Made by a program: the position numbers and the translations under genes. From positions 4,712,042-4,776,041 of the forward strand of contig NC_087377.1 in the NCBI RefSeq assembly GCF_963675165.1: a stretch of DNA of 64,000 bases, given 5' to 3'. A model generated the notes under the pieces. It ran no database searches, had not been told where the DNA came from, and saw only the letters and a program-made list of their open reading frames with translations. Every line of letters starts with the position of its first letter. Position 1 is the first letter of the stretch. Origin of the DNA: Halichondria panicea. Taxonomy: Eukaryota > Porifera > Demospongiae > Suberitida > Halichondriidae. Below, piece by piece: positions 47,301 through 59,578 of the stretch.

Positions 47301-47731
47301 GAATAAGGTTGTACGTGTTGGACAAGTTAATCAAATAATCTTGTTTTAAATCCATTTCCTTGTGTGTAGGATCATCACAAGAGGAGCATACTAACAGAAA
47401 CCAAACAGTACAACGGTCGTCCATTGTTCTGACTGGAGATGATGTTCTAACAATTTGTGAGAGTCTGAACAATGCCAGCAATGATTGGTTCAACTTGGGA
47501 CTGGCTCTTGGAATGAAGTTTGCTGGTTTGAAAAATATCCAAGATCGATACTCAGATAATAATCGCCGCCTTACGGAGGTGGTGGGCAAGCGTCTTCAAG
47601 TCACTGATCCACCCATGACATGGCCTTACATATGTGAATGTCTAAGGAGGCCTACTATTGAGCGTAACGATGTAGCCGAGGAAATTGAAGACAAGTATGT
47701 GACTGCATTTGCTCATAGTGCCACTAATTAA
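30184..47731 (+). CDS. Complete predicted gene: ankyrin, double Roc-COR, Ig-like and two death-fold domains
   Basis: Exons 30184-30206, 30444-30754, 31076-31177, 32164-32334, 37745-39946, 43332-45862, 45942-46173, 46408-46716, 46837-46866, 46957-47052 and 47370-47731. Summed length is 6,369 nt, exactly 2,122 codons plus stop, and every junction is phase-compatible (2, 1, 1, 1, 1, 0, 1, 1, 1, 1). Order: three ankyrin-type repeats, a helical segment of unknown family, Roc-COR 1, Roc-COR 2, Ig-like, death-fold 1, basic linker, death-fold 2. It is probably a cytosolic scaffold or switch that signals through death-fold contacts. The 5.4-kb intron joining the ankyrin part to Roc-COR 1 is the least certain link; two adjacent genes remain possible. 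Confidence 0.65.
31440..31810. mobile_element. MITE with GAGGGTATGAATGTT ends in ankyrin-region intron
   Basis: GAGGGTATGAATGTTCGC at 31440 is matched by the inverted end ACATTTATACCCTC at 31797-31810. The interior again has TTCGCGGAT and TTTTCGTGG stretches like the element at 29647. It lies in the intron between 31177 and 32164. Confidence 0.5.
32371..33205. mobile_element. 835-bp MITE with CAGTAGCCCTCATATAAAAG ends and TA duplication
   Basis: The left end CAGTAGCCCTCATATAAAAG is inverted at the right (33173-33205), both bordered by TA (32369-32370 and 33206-33207), as in Tc1/mariner-type elements. Subterminal regions are rich in ACGG/CCGT motifs. No transposase. Confidence 0.85.
34905..35125. 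repeat. CA/GT microsatellite with CCCGCGCGGGCACACAT units
   Basis: Alternating CACA and ACAGACAC runs contain two copies of a CACCCGCGCGGGCACACA block. The open frames in several phases on both strands are low-complexity artefacts. Confidence 0.9.
35155..35214. mobile_element. Palindromic repeat related to the 58-bp insertion at 8161
   Basis: TAGCCTCGATCCCAGGCCG and an inverted GGCCTGGTATCGA enclose a GGGAAGTG/CACTTCCC hairpin. It shares ends with the 8161-8218 element, but I could not identify a target duplication. Confidence 0.55.
37745..39946 (+). CDS. Exon 5: Roc-COR module 1
   Basis: A 2,202-nt exon after acceptor TTTTTCTAG, donor GTGAGG at 39947. The GTPase has P-loop GMAGTGKTS (37906-37932), DSGGQP at 38428-38445 and THKD at 38671-38682; the Lys-x-Asp of G4 is kept. 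The COR region follows, with hydrophobic blocks such as [15 protein letters not shown] and an [13 protein letters not shown] segment. The C-terminal end has C-T-L-C, nine residues, then H-K-D-W, a possible zinc-binding tail. A Ser/Thr-rich loop is inserted between G1 and G3. Initiation at the exon start is unlikely, since the first in-frame ATG (Met in MKAGFV) lies well inside. Confidence 0.85.
39947..43331 (+). other. Intron between Roc-COR modules (complete; identical to 5-3389)
   Basis: GT-AG borders with matching phase 1 (G joined to TC gives Val). Its content is that of 5-3389. It shares collinear blocks with the intron before module 1, evidence that intron plus exon were duplicated together. 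Confidence 0.75.
43332..45862 (+). CDS. Exon 6: Roc-COR module 2
   Basis: Identical to 3390-5920. P-loop GPSDLGKT at 43430-43453, DIGGQP at 44000-44017, TFKD at 44296-44307. The COR region includes the [18 protein letters not shown] and [12 protein letters not shown] segments. The tail has C-F-N-C, eight residues, H-Q-E-C-W, parallel to the tail of module 1. Its sequence is well diverged from module 1, so the two GTPases have probably specialised. Confidence 0.85.
45942..46173 (+). CDS. Exon 7: Ig-like domain
   Basis: Same as 6000-6231: GDDVTLLAF strand, Trp in FKWKK, Cys in FISCEIS. The position between COR and the death-fold domains suggests a spacer or interaction module inside the cell. 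Confidence 0.6.
46408..46716 (+). CDS. Exon 8: death-fold domain 1
   Basis: Same as 6466-6774. An acidic lead-in (DDQEDEDQ) comes before the six-helix fold; [11 protein letters not shown] and [10 protein letters not shown] are the landmarks. Confidence 0.7.
46837..47052 (+). CDS. Exons 9-10: basic linker, frame-neutral microexons
   Basis: 46837-46866 (30 nt) and 46957-47052 (96 nt), each symmetrical phase 1. Same as 6895-7110. Confidence 0.5.
47370..47731 (+). CDS. Exon 11: death-fold domain 2 and stop
   Basis: Same as 7428-7789. Stop TAA at 47729-47731, AATAAA at 47866-47871. Confidence 0.72.
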
Positions 47732-50700
47732 TCATGAGAACCTGACAAGGTACGTGTGTTTGTAATCTGATTGTAGTATAATCTTATGTTTTGTTCTCTA
47801 TAGCTTTGGTTGATTGTGCTGTGCTCATGCTTTCATACAGATACTGGAGTTACTTGAAAGGGACGAATAAAGATGTCAAGTAAAGAAGCATGCAAGGAAG
47901 CATGCAAGAATGTCAAGTAAAGAACTAACTCTGTGTTGACTATAAGTACTGACTATTATTGCTCTGTGTTCTGTGTTTGTTGATTATACCACCTTCTATT
48001 TTTATAACAAATTTCATTTCCAGCTTTCTAGTTTAGTGACCCTTTACCATTCTTGTTGGGTACAGGATCACTTCAGTTGCAGCTTCTTGTTAACCACATG
48101 GCTAGCCTCGAATCCAGGCCGATTAAAATACGTATTATAATCGGCCTGGTCTCGAGGCTACCACATGGCGGGCTCCTCATGGTCGGAGAGAGAGCTAGAG
48201 CTAGAGTGAGTGTCTGCAGGCATGAGCTGGAGGAGCACGCAGTCCAGTATTACACAGCAAAAACTGCTAACAAATACGGGAATTACGGGATGATCGTTAA
48301 TGTCACACACACGGTACAGGTCACGGACTTTCACGGGGGAGTGGTTTAACGGGAACCGTAGACAACCGTTGCCGTGGGGGAGGGGCTGGACGGGCAACCG
48401 TATGAAGACCGTGCAGTCTGACCACATTAGCTGACGGACAATAAAGAGACACCGTATATCTATAGAGTTTTGCTACTATATAATTATGTGCCCACTTCAT
48501 CAATGGCTATACTAATAAAAAAAACAGGGTGTAAATCTAGTTGATCAAGACGAGAGTGGATTAGAGCCACAACCAAAGAGGACCAGATCTAGAGCTGCTA
48601 GATCTAGTGTCCTGTGTCCTCACTTGCGATCAGCACATATCCAAATCTAGTTATTACCGTATTCAGATACAGACCTGAGTGACCATGACTTGCCTGGATA
48701 GCTATATTCAACTGGAGTTGTACTGTCGACTTGTTATAATAATAATAAACTTGCACTGTTTTATAATAAATTATTATTCTTACTGATAGGAGGAGGAGGA
48801 GGAGGAGGAGCTCGTAATTGCGCATGCGTAGTATGAAACCCACATTTTAAGCGGGATTTGGAGAAGCTGAGGACTTGGATTTTAAGATCAAGAGCCTTCA
48901 CGTTGACGTTGAGCATGAGAGAGCCGGTTCTCTAGCTTTATGGAAGGGAAGCCTGTACGTATCTGTTCATGAACCAGCCAAAAAGTGTGTTAAGACAAGT
49001 ACGTATGAAATATTAAATACGTGTGTAAAGTACGTGTATTGGGTCCCTTGTGTCTGTCAGGCCGGATGTTTCATCCTTCGGCAACAGCCTGTCAAGATGT
49101 ATCATCTTTCGTCAGGTGGCCCGTCCATGTATACACTGTTTATGAATATTAATTTAGCCGTGTGTGTGTCACGTAGAGTGTGTGTATAAGTGTATTGGGT
49201 CCTTGTGTCTGTCAGGATGTTTCATCCTTCGGCAACAGCCTGTCAAGATGTATCATCTTTCGTCAGGTAGCCCGTCCATGTATACACTGTTTGTGAATAT
49301 TAATTTAGCCGTGTGTGTGTCATGTAGAGTGTGTGTGTAAGTGTATTGGGTCCTTGTGTCTGTCAGGATGTTTCATCCTTCGGCAACAGCCTGTCAAGAT
49401 GTATCATCTTTCGTCAGGTGGCCCGTTCATGTATACACTGTTTGTGAATATTAATTTAGCCTTGTGTGTAAGTGTATTGGGTCCTTGTGTCTGTCAGGAT
49501 GTTTCATCCTTCGGCAACAGCCTGTCAAGATGTATCATCTTTCGTCAGGTGGCCCGTCCATGTATACACTGTTTGTGAATGTTAATTTAGCCTTGTGTGT
49601 AAGTGTATTGGGTCCTTGTGTCTGTCAGGATGTTTCATCCTTCGGCAACAGCCTGTCAAGATGTATCATCTTTCGTCAGGTGGCCCGTTCATGTATACAC
49701 TGTTTGTGAATATTAATTTAGCCTGGTGTGTGTCACGTAGAGTGTGTGTGTAAGTGTATTGGGTCCTTGTGTCTGTCAGGATGTTTCATCCTTCGGCAAC
49801 AGCCTGTCAAGATGTATCATCTTTCGTCAGGTGGCCCGTCCATGTATACACTGTTTGTGAATATTAATTTAGCCTTGTGTGTAAGTGTATTGGGTCCTTG
49901 TGTCTGTCAGGATGTTTCATCCTTCGGCAACAGCCTGTCAAGATGTATCATCTTTCGTCAGGTGGCCCGTCCATGTATACACTGTTTGTGAATATTAATT
50001 TAGCCGTGTGTGGGCAGTTAGGATGTTGCATCGTTTGTGTCAATTATTGTGTACTAATGATAATTGTATTGAAATGTGTTCTTTTGTCTGTTTAAATATC
50101 TATTTTCTCACTCTAAATGTAGATGCTCATGTGATCAATCAATGACAATCGCGTACTGGGCGTGGAATCAAAAATATGATGTGTCATGACAGTGGACATT
50201 ACAGGTAATGTTTACACATATTAAATACATAATTGATAAAGTTGCTCACTATATTACAGGCACCCATTAACGTGTTGAAAACGACTCGTTGGACAATCAT
50301 AATTATTATGATGATTTAATAATAGAATCTCAGGTGAGATATTAATGTCAGTGTTCAAACATATAATAATGTGCTTGTGTATTACTAGTACAGTAATGTT
50401 GCAGACGTAAACCAACGTCAGTTCTTATGATCGTTCTCAAGGCCTGGAAACTGCTATTAAATCATAAAGGTACTATTTCTCACAATGTAATTATTGTCTA
50501 CCGTATACCTCTTGACTAGGTATCGATGTCGATCTCTCAGATATGTCGATTCTGTTAAATTACCGACCGGTAAGCTAAAAGCGAGCTAAGTTTGAAACTC
50601 TGTAATGGCATACTTCTTTTCTCATGCAGGCTACCATGATCATACAAGTCATTGAAAGTGAACATAATGATGGTAAATAATACAAGTCAACACTAGGTAG

Positions 50701-51193
50701 CCTTTAAGTCACTCATTTTGTGTCCAGCTAGCTGTTGTCTTGTGTTTCTTGTCTTGTTTCTTTCTGGTGCATGCTGTATATATAAATTATATTTTTGATT
50801 GAACTTTGAACTCAACTCTAAATAATTACAATGACATCATTAACTAGTACGATTACATAGCATGAACGGTCGACAGTCTATCAGCTCGTTTGTGTGATTT
50901 ATACGGTAGCTATCACGGTCCATCACGGTAGGTTGACGGGTGTAGACGTGTAGCAAACGGGGACTTTGGCGGGTACCGTCTGAGCGTGCCCGTCTAATTG
51001 GTCCCAATCCGGGATTACACGGTGCCCGTTTATTGAAACACGGGATACCGTTTATTGACCCGTTTCATCTAATAGTACGGGCGCACACTGTACCCGCATT
51101 TGTCAGTAGTTTTTGCTGTGTTAATTAATGGATAATTATGGTGGCTAGCCTGCAGAGGGAGCTGTACAATGCTAGGGTGAGTAGGATTGCTTG
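47732..51193. other. Spacer of copy B: 58-bp palindrome, possible exon, minisatellite, GC-rich repeats
   Basis: Same content as 7790-11251: palindrome 48103-48160 with CCACATGGC flanks, possible exon 48878-48999, seven-unit minisatellite 49027-50017, and GC-rich repeats 48212-48362 and 50942-51157. Confidence 0.85.
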
Positions 51194-51758
51194 CACAGGG
51201 CCAGATAGGGTAGTGTACAAGTTGTGGACTATGATGTACACTAAAGTTTACATCATAACATACAATGTTGTACACTCTTAGTGTTTAGTCTTGTACACTA
51301 TTGTAGATGAACTAAGTCATATAGACTAGTGTACAAACGCTGTAATCTTCAAGTATCAGTTATGTAAACTCCATTGTAGACTCACAAAAATGTGGAAACT
51401 CCCGTGTAAACTACATTGTAGATTCAGAACTTTTGTGTAAACTCGCTTGTAAACTCATTGATAAATTAATTTTTTTAATGACATCATCCAATACTTTTTC
51501 ACAACCATGCATGTGCACAATAATTATGTTCACAATGTTCATGTCACTGGACAGCTTGATCGCGAGCTTGAGCATTATCTGCAGTTGAATAATAAAGTTT
51601 GCATAATAAAAATTTGTAAGAGTGTTTGACTTACCATCTGGCGAGACGTTCTCTTTGTTGCGTGATGTACCTAGTTAAATAAATAGAATTACAACGTGAT
51701 TTGTGCACTATACTCACTCTGAATAACATCGCTGTTGACAGCCCATTTAGGAGCATCA

Positions 51759-52956
51759 TCATCCCGGTGGTGTAGTATTGGAAGGTTCACCCAGCTTCCG
51801 TACTTTTTTAGCCACTAACCCTGGAGATGCAGGTTGCTTCTTGGCAATGCGTGAGTCTAGTGTGCTCATGAAAGTGGAAAGTCCTTTAAAACAATAAGCA
51901 GGGTGATGTGACGTATTGCCAACAAAAAAAACTTACTCTCAGAACGCCAGTCAAGTTTGTGTTCAATGATACCATTGGGGTTGTCTGGATCTTCACTCTC
52001 TTCCGTGACATAAGCCAGACTGAGCAATTTCCAATACTTATCCATCTCGTTCTTTGTTACCACAGATGACCGCCTTTGAAATTTCTATAATTAAATAGCA
52101 AATAAAATACTACTAGTTTATCATAAAAATTAATACTCACTCTTTCACGCCGAGAACGATACTTTCTGCGTTTGGACTGTTGCTCAACGAGCTCTTCTTT
52201 TCCCGATTGTTGTTCAAGGAATGTCCGCCTTAGGTTTTCATAACATCTCCTTACTGCAACTGTGGAAACATTAAATACTAAAGACGGAAAGTATGCAATA
52301 CCTACGTCTTATATCTTTGTCACTAAATTTGCATTCAGGTTGATCTTGTATCTCTTGCACAATTGTTTCTTGAACACCTTTGTTGTGACTGGAAGAGAAT
52401 CTATTGTTTACAAAGAAGAGTCTTTTAGGCATGGCAGTTAAAATGTAAACGTACACTTCAGATGTATCAAACAGAACATCCAGTTGCTGCATATACTTTG
52501 CACTGAGGGAGGGGAGAAATACAAAACGTGTTAGCTGTGTAGTCAATGGGCATGCCTAGCTAGGAGTTTACGTACGGATAATGTGCGAGTGACCACACGT
52601 TTTCGTTTCCCATCAGAGCTGCTTGAGGGTGAGGAGTTCATGTGTTGAGAGAGAAGGATCTGTTCCTGTAAACTAGCCAGTTTGGTATCCATTACACTTT
52701 GACGTAATTCCATTGCTTGTTGTCCATCAAGTACTTTTTGAAGTTGAGCTTGCTGCTGTTGCATCATAGTCATAAGCTGATCAGCATGGGAAGGAGGGGC
52801 ATCAGAGCGTGTATAAACTTGCTGATCAACGGTATGGAGGCGGTCTACTACGTCTGGGTCATCCAAATCACCAAAGCGAAAGTCTTCATTGTCAGACATT
52901 TCCTCTCTGTCATTCATAGCATCATCAACTAAGTCTTCCAAAGCCATTCTAGGCAT
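51759..52956 (-). CDS. Transposon accessory coiled-coil/basic protein, copy B
   Basis: Identical to 11817-13014; exons 52956-52572, 52502-52457, 52388-52306, 52259-52141, 52084-51937 and 51883-51759. Same caveats on exon 2. Confidence 0.55.
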
Positions 52957-53294
52957 GTAAGCACTAGATCTAGATCTGTCACGAGGTACAGGTAGTTGTG
53001 TCCTTTGGCTTTGGGAAACAGTAGATTTGGATCTTGATGGAGTTGTGGTAGAATAAAAACAGTGTGGTTGGTAGGCTATCGCACCGCTATAAGCAGAGGT
53101 ACGTATAATAGACTTCTATAACAATGGCTGAACCACGTGTTCAATGACTTATAGTTCACGTGCTGATCAGTTATTAGGCCACGCCCATCAATACATTTTG
53201 GGAAGAGGGCGAGGCTTGCTATACTGGTCTGAGATCCGACCACATGATGTCACTCCGACCACATGGCTGAGGTATTACAACCACACACAAATAC

Positions 53295-56200
53295 ATGTAC
53301 AATACAATGGAAAAGCGATTCCACTGTGAACATTGCAATGAAAAAATAAGCAAGGCACTCTACTACCAGCACAAACAGCTGTATTATTCATCTGCTGCTA
53401 ACAGTTGGACGTGTGATTTAACACCAGGACACGACATACACAGGGCTGAGCAAGAATTTAGCTTCTCGGACGATGAGATGGAGGAGACTTCATGTGAAGG
53501 AAATGAATCAACAGCTGACACCGGTATGAATATTTAGATAAAAAAACATGCCATTTTTAGATTAATCACTGTTTTACAGAAACTGTCTATGAACAAGATC
53601 AAGATGACAATATCATGAGTTCGAGTACAAGTGGTGAGGAGGACACTGACGATGATTTTGAGGTGGATGCTGACGTGAGTATTTCCTGGTGTATATAAAA
53701 CACTTAATTAATACCATGATTGTGCATACCCACCAAGAGCTTTGCATACCGGCAAGAGTTTATGATAGAGAGAGAGTATCGAACGTAGGCATACTGTGTA
53801 TCAGATGTATGCGGAGAGTAACGTGACTTCCTGTATCTGTCACAAGCTTGGAATTTGCACACTGACCAATCCAAGCGTGGGTGATGTAATCTATCAACCC
53901 ATCCAAGTGTAGGTGATGTAATCTACTTTCTTGATAGATGACATCACCCACACTTGGATTGGTCAGTGTGCAAATTCCAAGCTTGTGACAGATACAAGAA
54001 GTCACGTTACTCTCCGCATACATCTGATGTACAGTATGCCTACGTTCGATACTCTCTCTGTATCATAAACTCTTGATACCGGTGTTTATCCCAGTATTTG
54101 TCAGTTCTGCCCTCGAAAAAAGCGCCCACAAAAATTTCCCCCACTATACGGTATACATTTACATGTGGAGCTAGTTGTGTCTGTATATAATAATTCTTAT
54201 TTGTTTAGGATGATGACACGCAGTTAACAGAACTTTGGTTTGATAATGACACTGATGATGATGAAAATACTACTGTAAAAGGTTCTCAAGTAGAGTCAGC
54301 AGTCCTACGGATGGCAAGATTATACGCTGTATTCATTCTAATGTGGCAGACACTGTTCAACACTGCAAAAAATTTTGGTTGAAACTACATTGCATAGTCG
54401 TTTTAACACTATTCTTAAACAGTTGAATCAACTTAATATTTAGTAAAATAAAAAGACAACGTTAAAATAATCAGTATTTTTTTTATGTGGTTTTAACTTA
54501 AAATATTGTAGAATCACACAATGTCTTTTATTTCTACAATAATTTACATACAATCTATTATTGATATCTTAAATCAAACTAACAAACTCATTTTGATTAA
54601 ATTATATTTGAAACTCTATCATGCAGCATGTTAGAATACAATATATAAATTTAGATTTAACAATAATAATATTTGTTCTAACACAGGCACACATATAATT
54701 ATATACAATCAATATTTTTAACAATCCATTTATAATAGCATGAGTGATGTGAAATTATATACAGTCATGAACATTGTAAGGAAATGTACAAGTTTGCATA
54801 GAACCATAGATATTAGAGGACCTAGAAACTAAAATGAAATTGTGGGCGTGGCTATGCTAAGTCTAAGATTGCGCATGCTCAGTAGATCTAGAGCTGTGAA
54901 ACCATGTGCTCCAAGAAAAGAGAAGACGATTACCCTTTCTATATGCTGGACATTTGCTGCTATAAATCTGACTGTGATGATACTTCTGTGAGAGGTGAGG
55001 GACAGACATGAAGTGTTCTCAACAGTATAATTATAAGACTTTAATAGGTATGACTGTGACTACACCAAGTGGATGATGATACTTTTAGTTCCGTGAGAGG
55101 TGAGGGACAGACATGAAATGTTCTCAACAGTATAATTACAAGGCTTTAATAGGTATGACTGTGACTACACCAAGTGGATGATGATACTTCTGTGAGAGAT
55201 GAGGGACAAACATAAAGTGTCTAGTTTTCTGGTGAACACTGTCACTGTCCTACAGAAATTCCTTAAACTGGCAAGCTTGACATGCGAGAACGAACGAAAC
55301 AAACAGACGAATGGATAGAAGTGGCGTCATTGTTGGATATCCTCTCGGTGATTGATAATACACGGTAATAATTAATATCAATAACAATGATGTATTTACT
55401 ATTATAGGTGGACTCTGTGTGGTCAAGAGTGATCGGTCTGCTATACTTGTGAGTCCAGTATGTTACACCAAGAAGAACTATTCCTTGGGCTAATTAATTT
55501 AAAACTAATTTAACATTGTATACCATTGTCTCGGGCATTTTCGAATCAGTTTTTATTGTTGAATCTGATAGGGCGTCCTTTAAGCTTCAAAATGATACCA
55601 AGATCGACCTCCTAGCTACTTTCTTTCCGGAGATATGTTCGAGGGAACGCTACGAGGTATTGCAACGCCCTGCCCTCTTGAGTAAATGATGCTCAAACGT
55701 CATGATAATTGAAGTTCAATTATTGGCTTCCGGGCACTTCCGTATACTCATAAAGCTTAGTAAAAGATGTTCTGGAGAAGACAAGTTAGTTAGATGAAGG
55801 CTAGGCGTTCTAGGACTCTCTAGCTAGCTAGTATAGCTATGTAGCTGGATTGCTTGGCACCTAGGAAGGATCTTTGAAGAAATAAAGAGACAAAGACTCC
55901 TGTCGCTCAAATGGTAAGCTCTCATGTCTTGTTATAAGCTTGTACTTATTATCTGTGTAATGTATCAGTTTTATAAAAGATCCCTCACTTGTATGGAGCC
56001 TACAGAAAGTGTCTCTGTCCTTCATACAGCTTAAAGGAAGCCTAAGTGATCTATTATAGGTAGTCTTTCACTTAGTATTCGTCCGTATTCGTCCGTATCG
56101 ATCTAAGGCTTGATCTAACTTATTAGTAGCCTTATAAGAAGCTTTCCTCCTTTAATTTAGTACTGGTATCACTGCCATTGTGCTTAGTAGTAACAGGCCT

Positions 56201-59200
56201 GATGGGATGGGTGATCACATCATGGAGGGCCCAGGAAACTGCGTGGAATTGTCGTATAACATTTATATTGATTGTTCCCCCAGGTGGTGGTAAGTGTCGG
56301 AGGCCTGAGAAACGCTAGTCTATTGGCTAGGATGTAAGTGACATTGATATTGTGTCTATCTTAACTTACTACTTATCTGTAGGTTGTTATGGAGTGTTTA
56401 TGAGGACAAGTGGCACGGGATACGTACATCTAAAGAAACAAGAGTGGATCTACGCCAAGCTAGCTAGCTAGATAGCTGCTCTTTCTAATCTATTTCTGTT
56501 GCTAAATTATGTTTGTTAAGAAGTGGAGCTATAATATACCTGGCTCCTCTTGATGATTGTAAGTACTGGGCTGATGAAATAGTCCTGTAAAAGTTGTCAT
56601 CTTTTATTTGTTAAAAATAATTAACAATAATAGGGAAATTCCCTGGGAATTTCCCCTCACGTAGACAGTTAATTTCATTGTAGAAAATAAACGTTCGGTG
56701 AGTTTCTTCAACGTCCGCGCTTGACCTGTTTAAAGCTTCATAGAGACCCAAATTTTTACAGGTAGGTAGAGGAAGGGTTGAAGTTAGCACCTGTGAAAAG
56801 AAAAATTTTTTGCCCATGTTTTTCATTTCTACTAAATTGGCCTATAGCTTAATTTAATTATTGCCGCGTTAAGGTCTGTTTTCATTGGCCCTGTCACATT
56901 TTTGTATTAACATGTTATTTATTGAATTGAATAATAATTGTTATACCGATTCATTTGTAAATCGTTGTTTTAGGAATTTATTTAGCTATAATGAGTCTTA
57001 TTTATTATGATAAGTATTTTCTTAATGGTTGTTTTAATGTATGGCTTAAGTAGATTTGACAATAAAACACAATAGTTTTAACCTAGCAATAATAATGTTA
57101 AAACTACATTTATACATTAATACTTATACAGTTGAGCCTCGGTTATCCGAATCCCGGTTATCCGAATCCTCGATTATCCGAATGCTAGAGCATAGTGCAA
57201 TCTGAGCATGTGCAGTAGGAAATTGCCCACGTGGCTGGCAAAAAGAAGCCAGCTGGCATGTTTTGATTATCCGAATATTTCACTTATCCAAATGGGCCCG
57301 GGGACAAAGGTGTTCGGATAACCGAGGCTCAACTGTAAGTATTTTTAAATACAGTTGAGCCTCGGTTATCCGAATCCCGGTTATCCGAATCCTCGATTAT
57401 CCGAATGCTAGAGCATAGTGCAATCTGAGCATGCGCAGTAGGAAATTGCCCACGTGGCTGGCAAAAAGCCAGCTTTTGATTATCCGAATATTTCACTTAC
57501 CCGAATGGGCCCGGGGACAAAGGTGTTCGGATAACCGAGGCTCAACTGTAGTTGTTATAATTATTACATAAAAGTTGAATTGACGCTTTTTGTACTTCGT
57601 TAAAGCTACATTAATAAAATTAATGTCACCTCAGTTTCAATTGTTTTGACCATTAAAAAAATTGTTAAATTGATTAATTTTTTTTGTAGTGAAGGTGTCT
57701 AATTCAGGAATCAACATAATTTTCATTTTTTTTGCGAAGCTGCTTTCTCTACTTGTTGTTTCGAGTGCTTCTCTTAGAGAATTAGCACAGATAATCCCCA
57801 AAAACCTAGGGCAAGCAAAAACATTGATTGGACAAGAAAAGGATTCATTTTCCAAGTACGTCTCTTGTCCTAAATGTCATACCACATATGCTTTAAATGT
57901 ATGCACTGTCACTCTACCTAATAAGACGAAAGAATCGAAACGTTGCTCATATGTCAAGTATCCTCACCATCCCCACACTCGACAGAGAAATCCTTGCAAT
58001 GAACAATTGATGAAAAAGATTCGAACATCAGCCGGAACTATTTCTTGGTACCCTCGTCAGACATACTGTTATCAAAGTGTTGTTGCTTCTTTAAAAACGT
58101 TCCTACTTCGACCACACTTTCATCATTCATGTGAATTGTGGAGAAATATTGAAACTGATCCAGGCACTCTTCGCGACATATGTGACGGGAAAGTTTGGAA
58201 AGATTTTTTGACCCCATCAGGTGTGCCATTTCTGTCTGTGCCTTACAATTATGCATTGACGATAAATATTGATTGGTTTCAACCCTTCAAGCATAGTCCC
58301 TATTCTGCTGGAGCAATTTATATCGCCATTCAAAATCTTCCACGGCGTGTAAGATACTTAACTGAAAATGTTCTGCTTGTTGGCGTTATTCCCGGTCCTC
58401 ATGAGCCAAAAGGAGATATTAATACCTATTTAAAACCTTTAGTTAATGAGTTAAAGGAACTGTGGACTGGAGTTGTCATGCCAACTGCTTCTGGTACACA
58501 AGTGTTGGTACGGGCCGCCCTAATTTGTGTATCCTGTGATATACCTGCAAGTAGGAAAGTGTCGGGATTTGTGGGGCACAACGCATACCGTGCCTGTTCG
58601 AGATGTTTAAAACCCTTCCCTACCGAAGTATTTGGACAGAAGGCTGATTTTACAGGCACTGACCGTAGTAATTGGACTAAACGCTCCACAATCTCACATC
58701 GTGATCAGGCACAAGCTCATAAAGAAGCAATAACAAAAGCACAACAGAAGCTAATAGAAAGAGAGCATGGATGTAGATACTCCGTTCTACTTGAATTACC
58801 ATACTTTGACGTTGTTAGGTTCTCAGTTATAGATCCGATGCACAATTTGTTGTTAGGCACAGCAAAGCATGTTCTATCTGTCTGGACGTCACTTGGTATA
58901 CTAGACAAGACACATTATTTGAGTATACAAGAGAAGGTTGATAGATTTGTTACACCCCCTGAAATTGGCCTTATTCCTTCAAAGATTGCTTCGGGTTTTT
59001 CAAGTTTCACAGCCGATCAATGGCGAAATTGGACTCTTATCTATTCACTGTGCTCTTTGAAAGGAGTAATTCCTCACAAAGACTATGACTGTTGGTTGCT
59101 GTTTGTTAAAGCTGTTAACATACTATGTCAACGCCAAATTACTCTACGTAACTTAGAGAAGGGTGATTCTTTGTTGATGGATTTTTGTAAACTATTTGAA

Positions 59201-59576
59201 CAACTTTATGGACAAAGAAACTACACGATCAACATGCACCTCCACGCTCATCTGATGGAGTGTGTTTTAGACTTAATTTGGCCTTGTTTATTCTTTTTGG
59301 CTATTCAGCTTTGAGCGTCTTAATGGGGTGCTAGGCTCATACCACACAAACTGTAAGAACATATCACTTCAGCTCATGCGACGTTTTATGTCAGGCCAAT
59401 ACTATGGTGCCGAAAATTGGCCAATTGAGTTCAGGGAAGAATTCTATCCACTACTAGTTCATCACACCTACGATAAAGGCTCCCTGCAAGCTTGTTCTTT
59501 GGAGCAAGCACTGGCTCAAACACAACATTCTCGATCGGTCACCATTAAACCGTCATTCCCTATTATCGAAAATGCA
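53295..59576 (+). pseudogene. CACTA transposase, copy B, N-terminal and central part up to the nested insertion
   Basis: Exons 53295-53523, 53580-53674, 54209-54377 and 57690-59576. It carries the same one-base frameshift before the stop at 59314. A shared lesion means the frameshift predates the duplication, or both copies derive from the same reads. The C-terminal part lies beyond the window. Confidence 0.85.
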
Positions 59577-59578
59577 TG

